64,000 nt of DNA. It comes from Clostridium formicaceticum (lineage in GTDB: Bacteria; Bacillota; Clostridia; Peptostreptococcales; Natronincolaceae). The DNA is taken from NCBI RefSeq assembly GCF_001854185.1, contig NZ_CP017603.1:806001-870000 (forward strand). Direction: 5' to 3'. Positions 9,517 through 18,997 of the stretch are shown here, in pieces; within the stretch, counting starts at the first letter, position 1; every line of letters starts with the position of its first letter. Position numbers and translations under genes: made by a program. Below the pieces are notes generated by a model. The model saw only the letters and a list, made by a program, of their open reading frames with translations, had not been told where the DNA came from and made no database searches.

Positions 9517-10189
9517 TTTTACTTCTCCCTTCCATTTCTCCTATCTTTTTTTCTAGTTCTATAATTCGTCTTTGTAGACAGCTTAATTCTTCTGCAACAG
9601 GATCCGGCAATTTACCATGTTCTAGATCTATTTCATTATGAACACTTCGAATTTTTTTATTTTCTTTAATAACAATTTGACCCGGTACACCAACTACTGT
9701 ACAATCAGAGGGCACTTCTTTTAGTACCACTGAACCTGCGCCTATTTTAGAATTATCTCCTATTTTAAAAGGACCTAGCACCTTAGCACCACAGGAAATA
9801 ACAACATTGTTACCAATAGTAGGGTGCCTTTTTCCTTTATCTTTTCCCGTTCCTCCCAAAGTAGCTCCCTGATAGATGGTTACATTGTCACCAATTTCTG
9901 TAGTTTCACCGATAACCACCCCTGTACCATGATCAATAAACACCTTTCTTCCTATTTTGGCTCCTGGATGGATTTCAATACCCGTAAGGAATCTCGCTAT
10001 ATTCGATATAAATCTAGGCAATATAACAAACCCTCTTTTGAATAATGCGTGGGAAACACGATGAATAATAATAGCATGTAAGCCAGGATAACACAACATT
10101 ACTTCTAAAACATTTTGAGCCGCCGGATCCCTTTCAAAAATAGCATCAATATCCTCTCTTATTGTTTTAAAAAATCCCTTCATATTCAT
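9503..10189 (-). CDS. cysE: Serine O-acetyltransferase
   Basis: A 228-residue CysE. An N-terminal helical part ([25 protein letters not shown]) precedes a left-handed beta helix of hexapeptide repeats, with [25 protein letters not shown] containing the catalytic histidine (FIDHGTG). It makes O-acetylserine, the precursor for cysteine. The C-terminal 40 residues form a charged coiled stretch. Being in one unit with cysS under a T-box ties cysteine supply to tRNA charging. Confidence 0.95.
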   Translation of the reverse strand: MNMKGFFKTIREDIDAIFERDPAAQNVLEVMLCYPGLHAIIIHRVSHALFKRGFVILPRFISNIARFLTGIEIHPGAKIGRKVFIDHGTGVVIGETTEIGDNVTIYQGATLGGTGKDKGKRHPTIGNNVVISCGAKVLGPFKIGDNSKIGAGSVVLKEVPSDCTVVGVPGQIVIKENKKIRSVHNEIDLEHGKLPDPVAEELSCLQRRIIELEKKIGEMEGRSKSEVI

Positions 10190-10205
10190 CTCCCTTTCTT
10201 AAATT

Positions 10206-10450
10206 AATAAAATAAAAAACTTCGTCTGCACAATGACAGAGACGAAGTTTTTCCGCGGTTCCACTCTGGTTGAATGAAAAAGTTCATTCCCCTTTTAGTC
10301 TGTAACGGGACCTCCCGATTTACCCTACTCTCCTTCAAGCAATGACTCCCAGGGGCACTTCAATTCACCTATACTTTAGAACCATTTCCAGCCTATGATG
10401 ATTCCTCTCTAACTAAAGCAGTGTGAACTTACTTCTCCTGTTCAATGTCT
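10206..10450 (-). promoter_or_regulatory. T-box leader of cysE-cysS, probable cysteine specifier
   Basis: The minus strand shows the T-box sequence AGAGTGGAACCGCGG at about 10253-10267. A terminator follows, with arms AAAACTTCGTCT / AGACGAAGTTTT and the run TTTTTTATTTTATT. Stem I lies upstream, with AGTAAG and AGAGAGG elements and a distal loop. A TGC codon at 10355-10357, in the context GAAGTGCCCC, is the likely cysteine specifier; GAA next to it is the alternative. Uncharged tRNA-Cys would open transcription of cysE-cysS. Confidence 0.85.
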
Positions 10451-10454
10451 TTTT

Positions 10455-11933
10455 CTATATAAAGTTTTGCTTTACATATTGTATGCGGGACAGGATGTCC
10501 TGTTTCCCTAGTACTTGAATCATTAGTGGAAGATCCGGTCCGTGTACCTTACCTGTAAGCGTTGCACGAATCGGCTTGAATAAATTAGGTCCTTTAATGC
10601 CTTTTTCTTTTTGAATCTGCTTAAATATTTTTTTGGCAATTTCTTGATTGATCACTTCTTCTTCTTCTATTTTTGCATAAAATATCTCTAATAATTCCTC
10701 TATATGCTCCAGCTTTAATATAGCTTCAGCTTCTTCATCTTCAGGTTTAAATTCAGCTTTAAAGAAGACTTCTACCTTTTCAACAATCTCCTTCATGTAA
10801 TCCAATCCATCCTGAAAAACAGAAACCATATCCTTTAACCAATCATATTTTTCTTCAACTTCTTCTTTAACAATATACCCCGCCTCAATTAAATAAGGAA
10901 TGGCTAAGTCTGTAATTCTTTCGATAGGACTCTCTTTGATGTAATGGTTATTCATCCAGTTTAGTTTATTTACATCAAACACCCCACCACTTTTAGATAC
11001 TCGTTCTAGAGAAAAAGCTTCTTCTAGCTCCTTCATCGAAAAAACCTCTCGATTTTCTTCCGGGCTCCATCCTATTAATGCAATGTAATTCACCAAAGCC
11101 TCCGGTAGATATCCCTTTTTCATAAAATCTTCTACCGACACATCTCCTTGACGTTTACTTAGCTTTTTCTTTTCTGTATTTAAAATATTAGGCAAATGTA
11201 CAAATTGTGGCGCCTCCCAACCTAATACTTCATATAGATAAACGTGCTTAGGCGTAGAGGGCAACCATTCCTCTCCTCGAATTACATGCGTAATCTTCAT
11301 TAAATAATCATCCACTACTACAGCGAAGTGATAGGTGGGAAAACCGTCAGATTTAATCAAAACCTGATCATCCACTTCCTCTGTATTAACCACCACTTTA
11401 CCTCTAATGACATCGTTAATTTCTATATCCTTATTTGATGGAAGCTTCAAACGAATTACATATTCTTCTCCTGCTTCTATTTTTCTTTGAACTTCTTCTT
11501 TTGTCAAGCTTTTACAATGTCCATCATACTTAGCAGTAAGACCTAATGCTTTTTGCTTTTCTCTTACCTCGTCTAATCTTTCTTTAGAGCAAAAACAATA
11601 ATAGGCATCCCCACTATCTAAAAGAATTTGAATATATTTTTTGTAAATATCTAGGCGTTTTGATTGAACATAGGGCCCATATTCTCCCGTCTCTACTAGG
11701 TTCCCCTTCTCTAAGGTAATGCCTTCGTCATGTAAAACACCAGCCCAGTCCATTGACTGTAATAGGTTCTCAATAGCACCTTCCACATAACGACTTTGAT
11801 CAGTATCTTCAATCCTTAAAATATATTGACCACCGTACTTTTTTGCCAGCAAATAGTTATATAACGCCGTTCTCAAACTACCTATATGAACAAATCCAGT
11901 AGGACTTGGAGCAAATCTCACCCTTACCGACAT
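10455..11933 (-). CDS. gltX: Glutamyl-tRNA synthetase
   Basis: A 492-residue class I synthetase starting with [22 protein letters not shown], with HIGH as HIGS at 16-19. KMSKS appears as KKLSKRQGD. The C-terminal anticodon-binding helical domain is present. In clostridia lacking GlnRS such enzymes may also charge tRNA-Gln, which cannot be judged here. The next genes are cysE and cysS behind a T-box, the classical gltX-cysE-cysS order. Confidence 0.96.
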   Translation of the reverse strand: MSVRVRFAPSPTGFVHIGSLRTALYNYLLAKKYGGQYILRIEDTDQSRYVEGAIENLLQSMDWAGVLHDEGITLEKGNLVETGEYGPYVQSKRLDIYKKYIQILLDSGDAYYCFCSKERLDEVREKQKALGLTAKYDGHCKSLTKEEVQRKIEAGEEYVIRLKLPSNKDIEINDVIRGKVVVNTEEVDDQVLIKSDGFPTYHFAVVVDDYLMKITHVIRGEEWLPSTPKHVYLYEVLGWEAPQFVHLPNILNTEKKKLSKRQGDVSVEDFMKKGYLPEALVNYIALIGWSPEENREVFSMKELEEAFSLERVSKSGGVFDVNKLNWMNNHYIKESPIERITDLAIPYLIEAGYIVKEEVEEKYDWLKDMVSVFQDGLDYMKEIVEKVEVFFKAEFKPEDEEAEAILKLEHIEELLEIFYAKIEEEEVINQEIAKKIFKQIQKEKGIKGPNLFKPIRATLTGKVHGPDLPLMIQVLGKQDILSRIQYVKQNFI

Positions 11934-12011
11934 AATCTATTAACCTCCTATTTTCCCGTCTATACTCATTTATTATAAACTATTATCTACAACGTATCAA
12001 GCCAGTTTTCT

Positions 12012-12878
12012 TCAACTTGAAAATATGCCCAATATGGATTCTACTATACTCCTTAGCATTTCAATGATTCTTTGCAGAAAAGACTGCACTTGCTGATTCT
12101 CTCTAGAAATATCCCTTAACTGTCGACCTATGCCATGCAGTTGTTGACGAATTACTTCTGTATTAAGGTTTAGCCTTGTGATTCCTTCCATTAATTTGGT
12201 AATCTCTTCTATTTGCCCCTCTGTCAGACGGATATTTAGTTGTCCTGCAATTTCTATGACAACTCTTTTTATTTCCTCTGGCTCTCGAATTCTTTTTTCA
12301 ACAATAACTTCTTTTATTTCTCTAATCAGTGTACTTGCCTCATCCTTACCTATTTTTTCTCCTAACTCAGCAGTTTTAATCATTTCTTCATTGGCAACTT
12401 GCTTTTGCTCTTCACTAATGGCTTCTCCCGTAATCTCTTCAAAACCTTTAAGTATCCCCGTTAAAGCTGCTGTACCCGATACTTCAAAAGGAGATGCTGC
12501 TACCACTTTTGCGTTTGTTACACCAGCAGTCACCAAAGCATTCATAATCATCTCTTCTGTAACCCATGTAATATTGTAGGTTTCTACCGAAATACCTTCT
12601 CCTTGTTGAAGATCCTCAATATAAGCTGAAGAAATAGCTCGGGTTCCGATTTGTCTTTCCGTAGCAAGACCCTCTAGATATGTCCTTTCTTCCTGATTTG
12701 TGACAACTAAAATTTTTATACTTCCTTCCTCTACCCCAAACAATTCTAGCATTTGTTTCCGCTGCTGCTGATTCAAGTCATTCCCTAACGTAACAACAAC
12801 CTGCTGACTCCCATAGCTAATCAATGTAGTTAACAATAAACAAAACACAATCATACTAATGCGTTTTTTCTTCTTCAT
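12012..12878 (-). CDS. Secreted DUF1002 protein, YpuA-like
   Basis: An N-terminal signal peptide (KKKKRISMIVFCLLLTTLISYGS) is followed by VVTLGNDLNQQQRKQMLELFGV and by TRAISSAYIEDL and PFEVSGTAALTG. These segments match the DUF1002/YpuA family of Bacillus. The function is unknown; the protein should be exported or membrane-tethered. The C-terminal 60 residues are helical and glutamine-rich. It lies between proS and gltX with its own spacing, so it may be transcribed separately. Confidence 0.85.
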   Translation of the reverse strand: MKKKKRISMIVFCLLLTTLISYGSQQVVVTLGNDLNQQQRKQMLELFGVEEGSIKILVVTNQEERTYLEGLATERQIGTRAISSAYIEDLQQGEGISVETYNITWVTEEMIMNALVTAGVTNAKVVAASPFEVSGTAALTGILKGFEEITGEAISEEQKQVANEEMIKTAELGEKIGKDEASTLIREIKEVIVEKRIREPEEIKRVVIEIAGQLNIRLTEGQIEEITKLMEGITRLNLNTEVIRQQLHGIGRQLRDISRENQQVQSFLQRIIEMLRSIVESILGIFSS

Positions 12879-12972
12879 ACTTTATCCCTCCAACAACCTC
12901 ATGTTTCTATATTTTACCACGTCATAATATAAATATACGGAATTGCTTCATGTTCAAGTTCAGATTCATGTT

Positions 12973-13007
12973 AAACAATAAAGTCCCCTGATCCAGGGGA
13001 CTTTATT
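12973..13007 (-). terminator. Intrinsic terminator after proS
   Basis: A 14-bp stem, AATAAAGTCCCCTG / CAGGGGACTTTATT, lies immediately after the proS stop. Its outer A/T arms serve as the T-run (TTTATTGTTT). It is nearly symmetric, so it may work in both directions. Confidence 0.8.
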
Positions 13008-13009
13008 CA

Positions 13010-14452
13010 TTAGTAAGCTTTTGCAAAATAAGCCATTACTTTTGCTTCTTTACCACAGAAAGGACAGGTTTCTCCTAACTTTTCTTGTTCGAAAGGAATG
13101 CACCGAACAGTAGCACCCGTTTCTGTCTTAATCCTATCCTCACATTCTCTCTCTTCACACCACATAGCCTTTACAAAACCAGGCCCTTTTTGCATAATTT
13201 CCTTCATTTCATCAAAGTTTTTAATATAATAAGTTTTTTCATCTCTCATATTTTTTGCCTTAAGCAGTAAATTATTGTGGACATCCTTTAGTAAACACTG
13301 CACCTTCTCCTTCAAATCCCTCAATGCCACGACTTCTTTTTCTAGAGTATCTCTCCTAAATAAAACAACCTGCTGATTTTCAATATCCTTTGGTCCTATC
13401 TCAATGCGGATGGGTACCCCTTTCATTTCCCATTCGTTAAACTTCCAACCCGGGGAATAGTTTTCCCTATCATCCACCTCTACTCTAATATCATCCTTTA
13501 ACTGTGCAAAGATTTCATCTACTTTTTCGATAACACCACCTTTATGGGCAGCAATAGGTACAATCACCACCTGGACAGGTGCAATTCCCGGCGGCAGCAC
13601 TAAGCCACGATTATCTCCATGCACCATAATAATACCTCCAATGAGGCGGGTAGATACTCCCCAAGAAGTATGATATGGATGCTTTAACTCGCCATCTCTA
13701 TCTAAATAATTAATATCAAAAGCAGTTGTGAAGTGTTGCGCTAGATTATGAGAAGTTCCAGCCTGCAGCGCTTTACCATCGTGCATTAAAGCCTCCATGG
13801 TATAAGTAGCATGCGCTCCTGCAAATTTTTCTTTTTCACTTTTTCTTCCCACTACTACCGGCATAGCCAAAAGTTCCTCTGCTGTCTCTTTATAAATGCT
13901 TAGCATTTGCAGTGTTTCTTCTTGTGCTTCTTCATAGGTTTCATGTAACGTGTGTCCTTCTTGCCACAAAAATTCAGAGGTTCTTAAAAAAGGTCGTGTG
14001 CTTTTTTCCCATCGGACTACACTACACCATTGGTTGTATAGAAAAGGTAGATCTCTATAGGATTTTAACCACTTCGAATACATTTCACAGATAATCGTCT
14101 CAGAAGTAGGACGAACACAAAGCCTCTCTCCTAATTCCTCTTGTCCTCCATGCGTCACCCAAGCTACCTCAGGTGCAAACCCTTCCACGTGTTCCGCTTC
14201 CTTTTTCAACAGGCTTTCTGGAATCAGTAGTGGAAAATAGCAGTTTTTGTGTCCAGTTTCTTTAAAACGGTGATCCATGTATTTTTGGATGTTTTCCCAA
14301 ATCGCATAACCATAGGGCTTGATTACCATAAATCCTTTTACAGGTGAATAATCTACTAAATCTGTCTTTAAAATAACATCTGTATACCATTGCGCAAAGT
14401 CTACTTCCATCGGTGTAATCTCGGCAACAAATTGTTTGTCTTTTTTGCCCAT
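13010..14452 (-). CDS. proS: Prolyl-tRNA synthetase, short archaeal/eukaryote-like type
   Basis: A 480-residue class II ProRS of the type without the bacterial editing insertion. Class II motif 2 lies around [21 protein letters not shown]. The C-terminal zinc-binding extension has CEERECED and [10 protein letters not shown] and ends with the terminal tyrosine typical of this type. This form is found in many clostridia and in archaea. It is preceded by a proline-type T-box. Confidence 0.95.
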   Translation of the reverse strand: MGKKDKQFVAEITPMEVDFAQWYTDVILKTDLVDYSPVKGFMVIKPYGYAIWENIQKYMDHRFKETGHKNCYFPLLIPESLLKKEAEHVEGFAPEVAWVTHGGQEELGERLCVRPTSETIICEMYSKWLKSYRDLPFLYNQWCSVVRWEKSTRPFLRTSEFLWQEGHTLHETYEEAQEETLQMLSIYKETAEELLAMPVVVGRKSEKEKFAGAHATYTMEALMHDGKALQAGTSHNLAQHFTTAFDINYLDRDGELKHPYHTSWGVSTRLIGGIIMVHGDNRGLVLPPGIAPVQVVIVPIAAHKGGVIEKVDEIFAQLKDDIRVEVDDRENYSPGWKFNEWEMKGVPIRIEIGPKDIENQQVVLFRRDTLEKEVVALRDLKEKVQCLLKDVHNNLLLKAKNMRDEKTYYIKNFDEMKEIMQKGPGFVKAMWCEERECEDRIKTETGATVRCIPFEQEKLGETCPFCGKEAKVMAYFAKAY

Positions 14453-14489
14453 CTTTCATTCTCCTTTCTCTTATTTGCTAAAAATACAT

Positions 14490-14735
14490 CAAAAAAGCCT
14501 CTCATCTCTATATTTAGAGACGAGAGACTTACTTTTCCCGCGGTACCACTCTAGTTAACCTATAAGGTTCTCTTGATGACTTTAACGGTGTCCACCGGTA
14601 TAACCTACTTATTCTTCAGCCAACAGCTCAAGGGCGGGTTCAAAAAACATTACTCTAAAACCTTACAGCCTAGGGTTTATTCTCTGGAAAAGTTTTGTTT
14701 TTTTACTATTCCCCATCATAGCATAGGAATATTCT
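14490..14735 (-). promoter_or_regulatory. T-box leader of proS, proline specifier
   Basis: The minus strand carries AGAGTGGTACCGCGGG at about 14537-14552. A terminator follows with arms GTCTCTCGTCTCTA / TAGAGATGAGAGGC and TTTTTT. Stem I upstream has an AGTAA element and, on its 3' side, GAACCCGCC. CCC at 14636-14638 is the likely specifier for proline, which matches the downstream gene. Confidence 0.88.
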
Positions 14736-14743
14736 TTTTTTAT

Positions 14744-14772
14744 AGCATATAGCATTATATTGTTTATGTCAA
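14744..14772 (-). promoter_or_regulatory. Sigma-A promoter for the proS T-box transcript
   Basis: TTGACA is followed after 17 bases by TATGCT on the minus strand, just upstream of the T-box leader. The start point would be a few bases before stem I. Confidence 0.65.
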
Positions 14773-14855
14773 CGCCTTATGAAATATTTTGCAAAAAGGA
14801 AATCATTGAAATTCATCATAACATACTTATCTATCCTCTTCCTTATTATAAAAAT

Positions 14856-15329
14856 TCACTTTATAACAATGCTAGCAATAGCTTGAGCAGCAATCCCCTC
14901 TCCTCTTCCTTCAAACCCTAATCCTTCTGTTGTAGTGGCTTTGATATTTACCTGATGTACAGAAATATCCAAAGCAGTAGCAATATTTTCCTTCATCGTT
15001 TCAATATAATGGGCCATTTTAGGTCTTTCCGCAATAATCGTAGCATCTATGTTATTTACAACATACCCTTTTAATAATAGCATTTTTCCCACTTCTCCCA
15101 ATAGCCTTAGGCTATCGGCCCCCTTATACCTTTCATCCGTATCCGGAAAGTGTTTTCCAATATCCCCCAATCCTGCTGCTCCTAGCAAGGCATCCTTGAC
15201 GGCATGTAGTAATACATCTGCATCAGAATGTCCCAACAAGCCTTTTTCATAAGGAATTGTCACTCCACCTAGTATGAGTTTTCTGTTTTCTACTAACCTA
15301 TGTACATCATACCCCAAACCTATGCGCAT
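14856..15329 (-). CDS. ispF: 2-C-methyl-D-erythritol 2,4-cyclodiphosphate synthase
   Basis: A 157-residue IspF with the metal-binding start [10 protein letters not shown] and the signatures [19 protein letters not shown] and [20 protein letters not shown]. It acts in the non-mevalonate isoprenoid pathway after IspD and IspE. Its ATG directly follows the ispD stop, so the two are coupled. Confidence 0.97.
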   Translation of the reverse strand: MRIGLGYDVHRLVENRKLILGGVTIPYEKGLLGHSDADVLLHAVKDALLGAAGLGDIGKHFPDTDERYKGADSLRLLGEVGKMLLLKGYVVNNIDATIIAERPKMAHYIETMKENIATALDISVHQVNIKATTTEGLGFEGRGEGIAAQAIASIVIK

Positions 15330-15330
15330 A

Positions 15331-16041
15331 TTATTTCTCCCTTCTTAGTATGCTCTCTGCTACAAGCAAATCTTCTGGTGTAGTAATTTTTATATTTTCA
15401 TAACTTCCTTGAACAACCGCTACAGCATGACCATACCTTTCTAATGCCATAGCATCATCTGTCACAAAAACTCCTTCTGTCATGATATTATCATAAGCAC
15501 TTTTAAGTAGGCGATATTGAAAAGCCTGTGGTGTCTGTACTCCCCACAACTGACTTCTATCAGGAGTATCTACCACTTCCATTTTATCATTGATGATTTT
15601 AATTGTATCCTTCACAGGCATGCCTGTAATAGCCGCCCCCATATTCTTAGCTACATCGATGGTCTTTTGAATCAGTTTTTTCTCCAAAAACGGTCTCGCA
15701 CCGTCATGTATCAGTACAATTTCACACAGATCTTTTATAGCCAATAAACCCGCATAGACAGAATCCTGTCTTTCTTTACCTCCAGAGATGACCTGAATAA
15801 CTTTCTTAAAGCCGTATTTTTTTATAATATTTTCTGTAGTAAAATTAATTTCATTCTCCCCTACCACCAAAAGAATTTCGTCTATATATTCGCTCTCTTC
15901 AAACACCGTTAATGTGTGAGCAATAATAGGTTTCTTTTTCAGTAAAATATACTGTTTATTAAACCCCTGCCCCATTCTTTTACCTTTTCCCGCCGCTACA
16001 ATAATAGCGATGTTTTTTCCCTTTTGTCCCAATAAAACCAC
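15331..16041 (-). CDS. ispD: 2-C-methyl-D-erythritol 4-phosphate cytidylyltransferase
   Basis: The nucleotidyltransferase motif AAGKGKRMG is near the N-terminus. [10 protein letters not shown] and a C-terminal TPQAF / DDAMALE region complete the family pattern. It adds CMP to methylerythritol phosphate. The start is uncertain: the GTG used here is only two bases after AGGAGG. A TTG three codons later (at 16032) has an 11-base spacing, so either could serve. Confidence 0.94.
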   Translation of the reverse strand: MVLLGQKGKNIAIIVAAGKGKRMGQGFNKQYILLKKKPIIAHTLTVFEESEYIDEILLVVGENEINFTTENIIKKYGFKKVIQVISGGKERQDSVYAGLLAIKDLCEIVLIHDGARPFLEKKLIQKTIDVAKNMGAAITGMPVKDTIKIINDKMEVVDTPDRSQLWGVQTPQAFQYRLLKSAYDNIMTEGVFVTDDAMALERYGHAVAVVQGSYENIKITTPEDLLVAESILRREK

Positions 16042-16082
16042 GTCCTCCTTATAATTTGAAAAGCCTCAAAGCAGTAAGATGG

Positions 16083-16115
16083 TCAAGGGATCCCTCCGTT
16101 GGAGGAATCCCTTGA
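16083..16115 (-). other. Stem-loop between yacL and ispD
   Basis: Arms AAGGGAT-CCTCC and GGAGG-ATCCCTT form a strong hairpin without a clear T-run. It is a possible terminator or processing site in the leader of ispD. Confidence 0.45.
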
Positions 16116-16130
16116 TAATAAAAGTAGGAC

Positions 16131-16246
16131 TTAATTCAGGGGAGAGTTATTACTCCCCCCTGAATTATATCCGAGTTTACTTCGAAGATGTAGCGCTTAC
16201 TCTCTCACTTGCGGAAGTGAGGGTTTAGCAATACATCGAAGGATAA
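16131..16246 (+). repeat. Dispersed repeat family 1, short form
   Basis: It starts with a hairpin AATTCAGGGGAGAG...CTCCCCCCTGAATT. Next comes GTTTACTTCGAAGATGTAGCGCTT, then a second hairpin CTCACTTGCGGAAGTGAG, and it ends TTAGCAATACATCGAAGGATAA. The GATGTA and TACATC segments near the two ends can pair. On the minus strand it begins about 15 bases after the yacL stop. Four further copies, full or truncated, and a short end remnant occur in this window. Confidence 0.85.
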
Positions 16247-16260
16247 AACTTTATTTTGCA

Positions 16261-17361
16261 TTAAGCAGACTTATCTGCCATAGACTTTGGTTTTGCAAAA
16301 ATCATCCTACCGGCAGCCGTCTGAAGCACACTGGTAACTAACACATCAATATTTTGACCAATATACTTTTTACCACTTTCCACTACAATCATGGTTCCAT
16401 CATCTAAATAGGCTAGTCCTTGCCCGGACTCTTTTCCATCTTTAATTACCTGAACAAACATCTCTTCACCGGGTAAAACTACTGGCTTTACAGCATTAGC
16501 TAATTCATTAATATTCAATACTGGCACCCCTTGAAATTCCGCTACTTTATTTAAATTGTAATCATTCGTTACAACCTTACCATCTAAGAATTGTGCCAGC
16601 TTCAACAGTTTTGTATCTACTTCAGGGATATCGTCAAAAGTTTTATCATTGATCTTGACTTCTATATCTAGCTCTTTTTGGATTTTATTTAATATATCCA
16701 ATCCCCTTCTGCCTCTATTTCTTTTAATCGTTACAGAAGAATCTGCAATATGGCGAAGTTCCTCCAGAATAAATTCTGGTATCACCAAAGGACCTTCAAT
16801 AAATCCTGTTTTACATATATCTGCAATCCTGCCATCAATGATTACACTCGTATCTAGTATCTTAGGGCATCCTTTATGCTCTTTTTTATTACCTTTTTCC
16901 TTTGCAACATTTTTCTTAAACATCGCTTGCAAGTTTGGCAATTCTTCTATTTTCTTTGTAGCTATATTTACGCCTAGGTAAGCCATGAAAATATACACAA
17001 TTGTGGAAACAATTGTTCCTACAAAAGGAATAGGAATGTTATACGTTAACTGACTTATTAAATACGCAATAATTAAACCTATAATAAGTCCCACAGACCC
17101 TAAAGCAATGTTTGTAATAGGTACGTTAGCCAATTCATTCTCAATCCAGCTAGCAATATCTCTTCCTTTGTTAATTAGCCACGGAGCTAAAAGAAACAGA
17201 AATCCTCCTCCGATAAGCGAAGATATAATGATTCCAATGCCATAAGTTAAAAAATTATCTCTTGTAACCGTTATGATGTTATTGGTAATAAAAATATAGA
17301 TTAATAGTCCAGATAGTGCCCCTAAAGCGGACAAAATGCCTCTTACAATTCTATTAATCAT
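16261..17361 (-). CDS. yacL: Membrane PIN/TRAM-domain protein, YacL family
   Basis: The protein has 366 residues. Four hydrophobic segments occupy about 1-145. A PIN domain follows (about 165-290) with acidic residues in [36 protein letters not shown] and [13 protein letters not shown]-terminal TRAM domain (about 295-355, [25 protein letters not shown]) completes it. TRAM domains bind RNA, so a membrane-linked RNase has been suggested for the family; activity here is inferred. It lies between carD and ispD as in other clostridia. Confidence 0.9.
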   Translation of the reverse strand: MINRIVRGILSALGALSGLLIYIFITNNIITVTRDNFLTYGIGIIISSLIGGGFLFLLAPWLINKGRDIASWIENELANVPITNIALGSVGLIIGLIIAYLISQLTYNIPIPFVGTIVSTIVYIFMAYLGVNIATKKIEELPNLQAMFKKNVAKEKGNKKEHKGCPKILDTSVIIDGRIADICKTGFIEGPLVIPEFILEELRHIADSSVTIKRNRGRRGLDILNKIQKELDIEVKINDKTFDDIPEVDTKLLKLAQFLDGKVVTNDYNLNKVAEFQGVPVLNINELANAVKPVVLPGEEMFVQVIKDGKESGQGLAYLDDGTMIVVESGKKYIGQNIDVLVTSVLQTAAGRMIFAKPKSMADKSA

Positions 17362-17513
17362 TCGGTCACCTCCTTATTCCTTCATTATTCCCTTTTTTTA
17401 TACTTTTAATATCTATCCATAGAAAAATACTTAAATTTTAGCAAAATATTTACTCTATTAATCGTCTTTTATCTATTTTATCAAAAGGTATAATAAAAGG
17501 AAAGAAAGAACAA

Positions 17514-17546
17514 TGCAAAGTTTTCTTGACAAAAGCAAGAAAACTT
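17514..17546 (-). terminator. Probable terminator after carD
   Basis: Arms AGTTTTCTTG / CAAGAAAACT begin right at the carD stop codon. The T-run is short (TTGCATTG), so efficiency is uncertain. Confidence 0.55.
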
Positions 17547-18021
17547 ATTTTACTACTTTATCAATTAGTTGAACCACTTCTGCCTCCTCCATATCGGCAG
17601 CAAGAATAAGCTCACTCAGTAATATTTGTCTTGCATTATTCAATATTTTTCTCTCGCCAGTGGACAGCGCTTTCTCTCTATCTCTCAACATCAAATTTCT
17701 TACTACCTCTGCTACTTCATAAATATCTCCACTTTTTATTCTATCCATATTCGCTCTATATCTTCTGTTCCAATTTTGAGGCATTTTTGTAACATCTGAT
17801 GCCAACACAGCCATCACCTGCTCTACTTCTTTCAAGTTTATGACTGGTCGAATACCTATATCCTCTACATTGTCTAACGGAATCATCACCTTCATATTAT
17901 TCAAAGGCATCCTCATTATATAATACTTCCTAGACTTCCCTAAAATTTCTCTTTCTTCAATAGCTTCAATAATTCCAGCACCGTGGATAGGATAAGCAAT
18001 TTTATCACCAATATTGAACAT
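17545..18021 (-). CDS. carD: CarD/CdnL-type RNA polymerase-binding regulator
   Basis: The 158-residue product starts MFNIGDKIAYPIHGAGIIEAIE, the CarD_CdnL_TRCF domain that binds the RNA polymerase beta subunit. The C-terminal half is helical, with conserved NWNRRYRANMDRIKSGD. Members stabilise open promoter complexes, notably at rRNA promoters. The ATG chosen has a GGGGGGAAG site upstream; the longer reading lacks one. Two consensus-like promoters precede it. Confidence 0.9.
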   Translation of the reverse strand: MFNIGDKIAYPIHGAGIIEAIEEREILGKSRKYYIMRMPLNNMKVMIPLDNVEDIGIRPVINLKEVEQVMAVLASDVTKMPQNWNRRYRANMDRIKSGDIYEVAEVVRNLMLRDREKALSTGERKILNNARQILLSELILAADMEEAEVVQLIDKVVK

Positions 18022-18063
18022 ATTCTTCCCCCCTACAGAACTGCTTGTTTTTTTGTTAATTAC

Positions 18064-18092
18064 AGTATACATTATCAGGAGTCAATTGTCAA
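18064..18092 (-). promoter_or_regulatory. carD promoter P1
   Basis: Minus-strand TTGACA is followed after 17 bases by TATACT, about 45 bases upstream of the carD ATG. Confidence 0.75.
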
Positions 18093-18103
18093 ATAAAAAT
18101 ATT

Positions 18104-18132
18104 ATTTTATCACAAGCATTAATAATTGTCAA
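18104..18132 (-). promoter_or_regulatory. carD promoter P2
   Basis: A second minus-strand TTGACA is followed after 17 bases by TAAAAT, exactly 40 bases upstream of P1. Tandem near-consensus promoters suggest strong expression of carD. Confidence 0.65.
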
Positions 18133-18180
18133 CAAAATTTTCCTTTACCTTTTCAAGATTTTTTTTGAAATTTCCTCCAA

Positions 18181-18210
18181 TTGACAAATTATATTGAATA
18201 AAAGTATAAT
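18181..18210 (+). promoter_or_regulatory. Sigma-A promoter for the plus-strand DUF1573 gene
   Basis: Perfect TTGACA and TATAAT hexamers are separated by 18 bases. The predicted leader is about 110 bases. It is divergent from the two carD promoters. Confidence 0.75.
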
Positions 18211-18327
18211 TAAATCATGTGGGGGCAAACGTTTTTTTAACTATGTGAGATTTTTGAAGGATATTCTAGCTGATGCACCTTCATTCAATAAAAAGATAAA
18301 TTTTGTCAATCAATAAGGAGTGTTTTT

Positions 18328-18726
18328 ATGGAAAAGTTTTCTTTAAAGGGTTTTCAGCACAAAGTTGATGATGTTTTAGTCAGGCATAGTAGTGTTTTAG
18401 ATATATTGACAAAGCTTCAGGAAAGCAGTGCTCGTATTAACCGTGCTGTTGCAAAATCTGCCACTTATTGTGGATGTATACAATTAAATATCACAAAACA
18501 AGAAGCTCCGCAGGATATCTCTTATTCTGAATTAAAAAATTACATGTCTAGTCATGTAACCGGGGATTTATGTGATGTTTGTAGAGAGAAAATAGAACAA
18601 GAGTTGTCTATAAACTTTTTTTACATAACTGCTCTTGCTAATGCTTTTAATACAGATATAGAGAGTCTCCTAAACAGCTATTATGAAAATCAATTGAAAA
18701 CCCTGGGAAAGTATGGTTTATTATAA
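18328..18726 (+). CDS. DUF1573-annotated clostridial protein
   Basis: The 132-residue protein has an N-terminal helical part (FQHKVDDVLVRHSSVLDILTKLQESSARINRAVAKS, given here in parts: LVRHSSVLDILTKLQ and ESSARINRAVAKS). It then has TYCGCIQLN and GDLCDVCREKIE, giving a possible four-cysteine metal site. I recall near-identical clostridial proteins annotated DUF1573; no function is known. The start has AAGGAG 9 bases upstream. It is the only plus-strand gene in the ctsR-to-rplJ block and lies between disA and carD. Confidence 0.8.
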   Translation: MEKFSLKGFQHKVDDVLVRHSSVLDILTKLQESSARINRAVAKSATYCGCIQLNITKQEAPQDISYSELKNYMSSHVTGDLCDVCREKIEQELSINFFYITALANAFNTDIESLLNSYYENQLKTLGKYGLL

Positions 18727-18812
18727 TCCTCTAGCATGAATTAAAGACAGTTCTTATGATCTTTATGCAACGAAGGAACTGTCCTTAACTCATTGTTTTT
18801 GATATGAAATGC

Positions 18813-18985
18813 GACTGAATTCGAGGAGAGTTTTTACTCCCACTGAATTGTAGCTGAATTTACTTCAGGGATGCAGTACTTAATCTCTCAGTTACATAAG
18901 TAGATAACCCAAACCTTTGATTTGATGTTAAATCACTTAGTTTGTTCACCTAGAAGCGGGGGTCTTAGCAATACATCGAAGGATA
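18813..18985 (+). repeat. Dispersed repeat family 1, long form
   Basis: It has the same ends as the short form (hairpin AATTC..GGAGAG..ACTCC..GAATT; right end TCTTAGCAATACATCGAAGGATA). In the middle it has an extra segment of about 60 bases, CATAAGTAGATAACCCAAACC...CACTTAGTTTGTTCACCTAG. Its right end lies 12 bases past the disA stop on the minus strand. The extra segment resembles the rRNA spacer module of this window. Confidence 0.85.
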
Positions 18986-18997
18986 CATTTTCCTACT

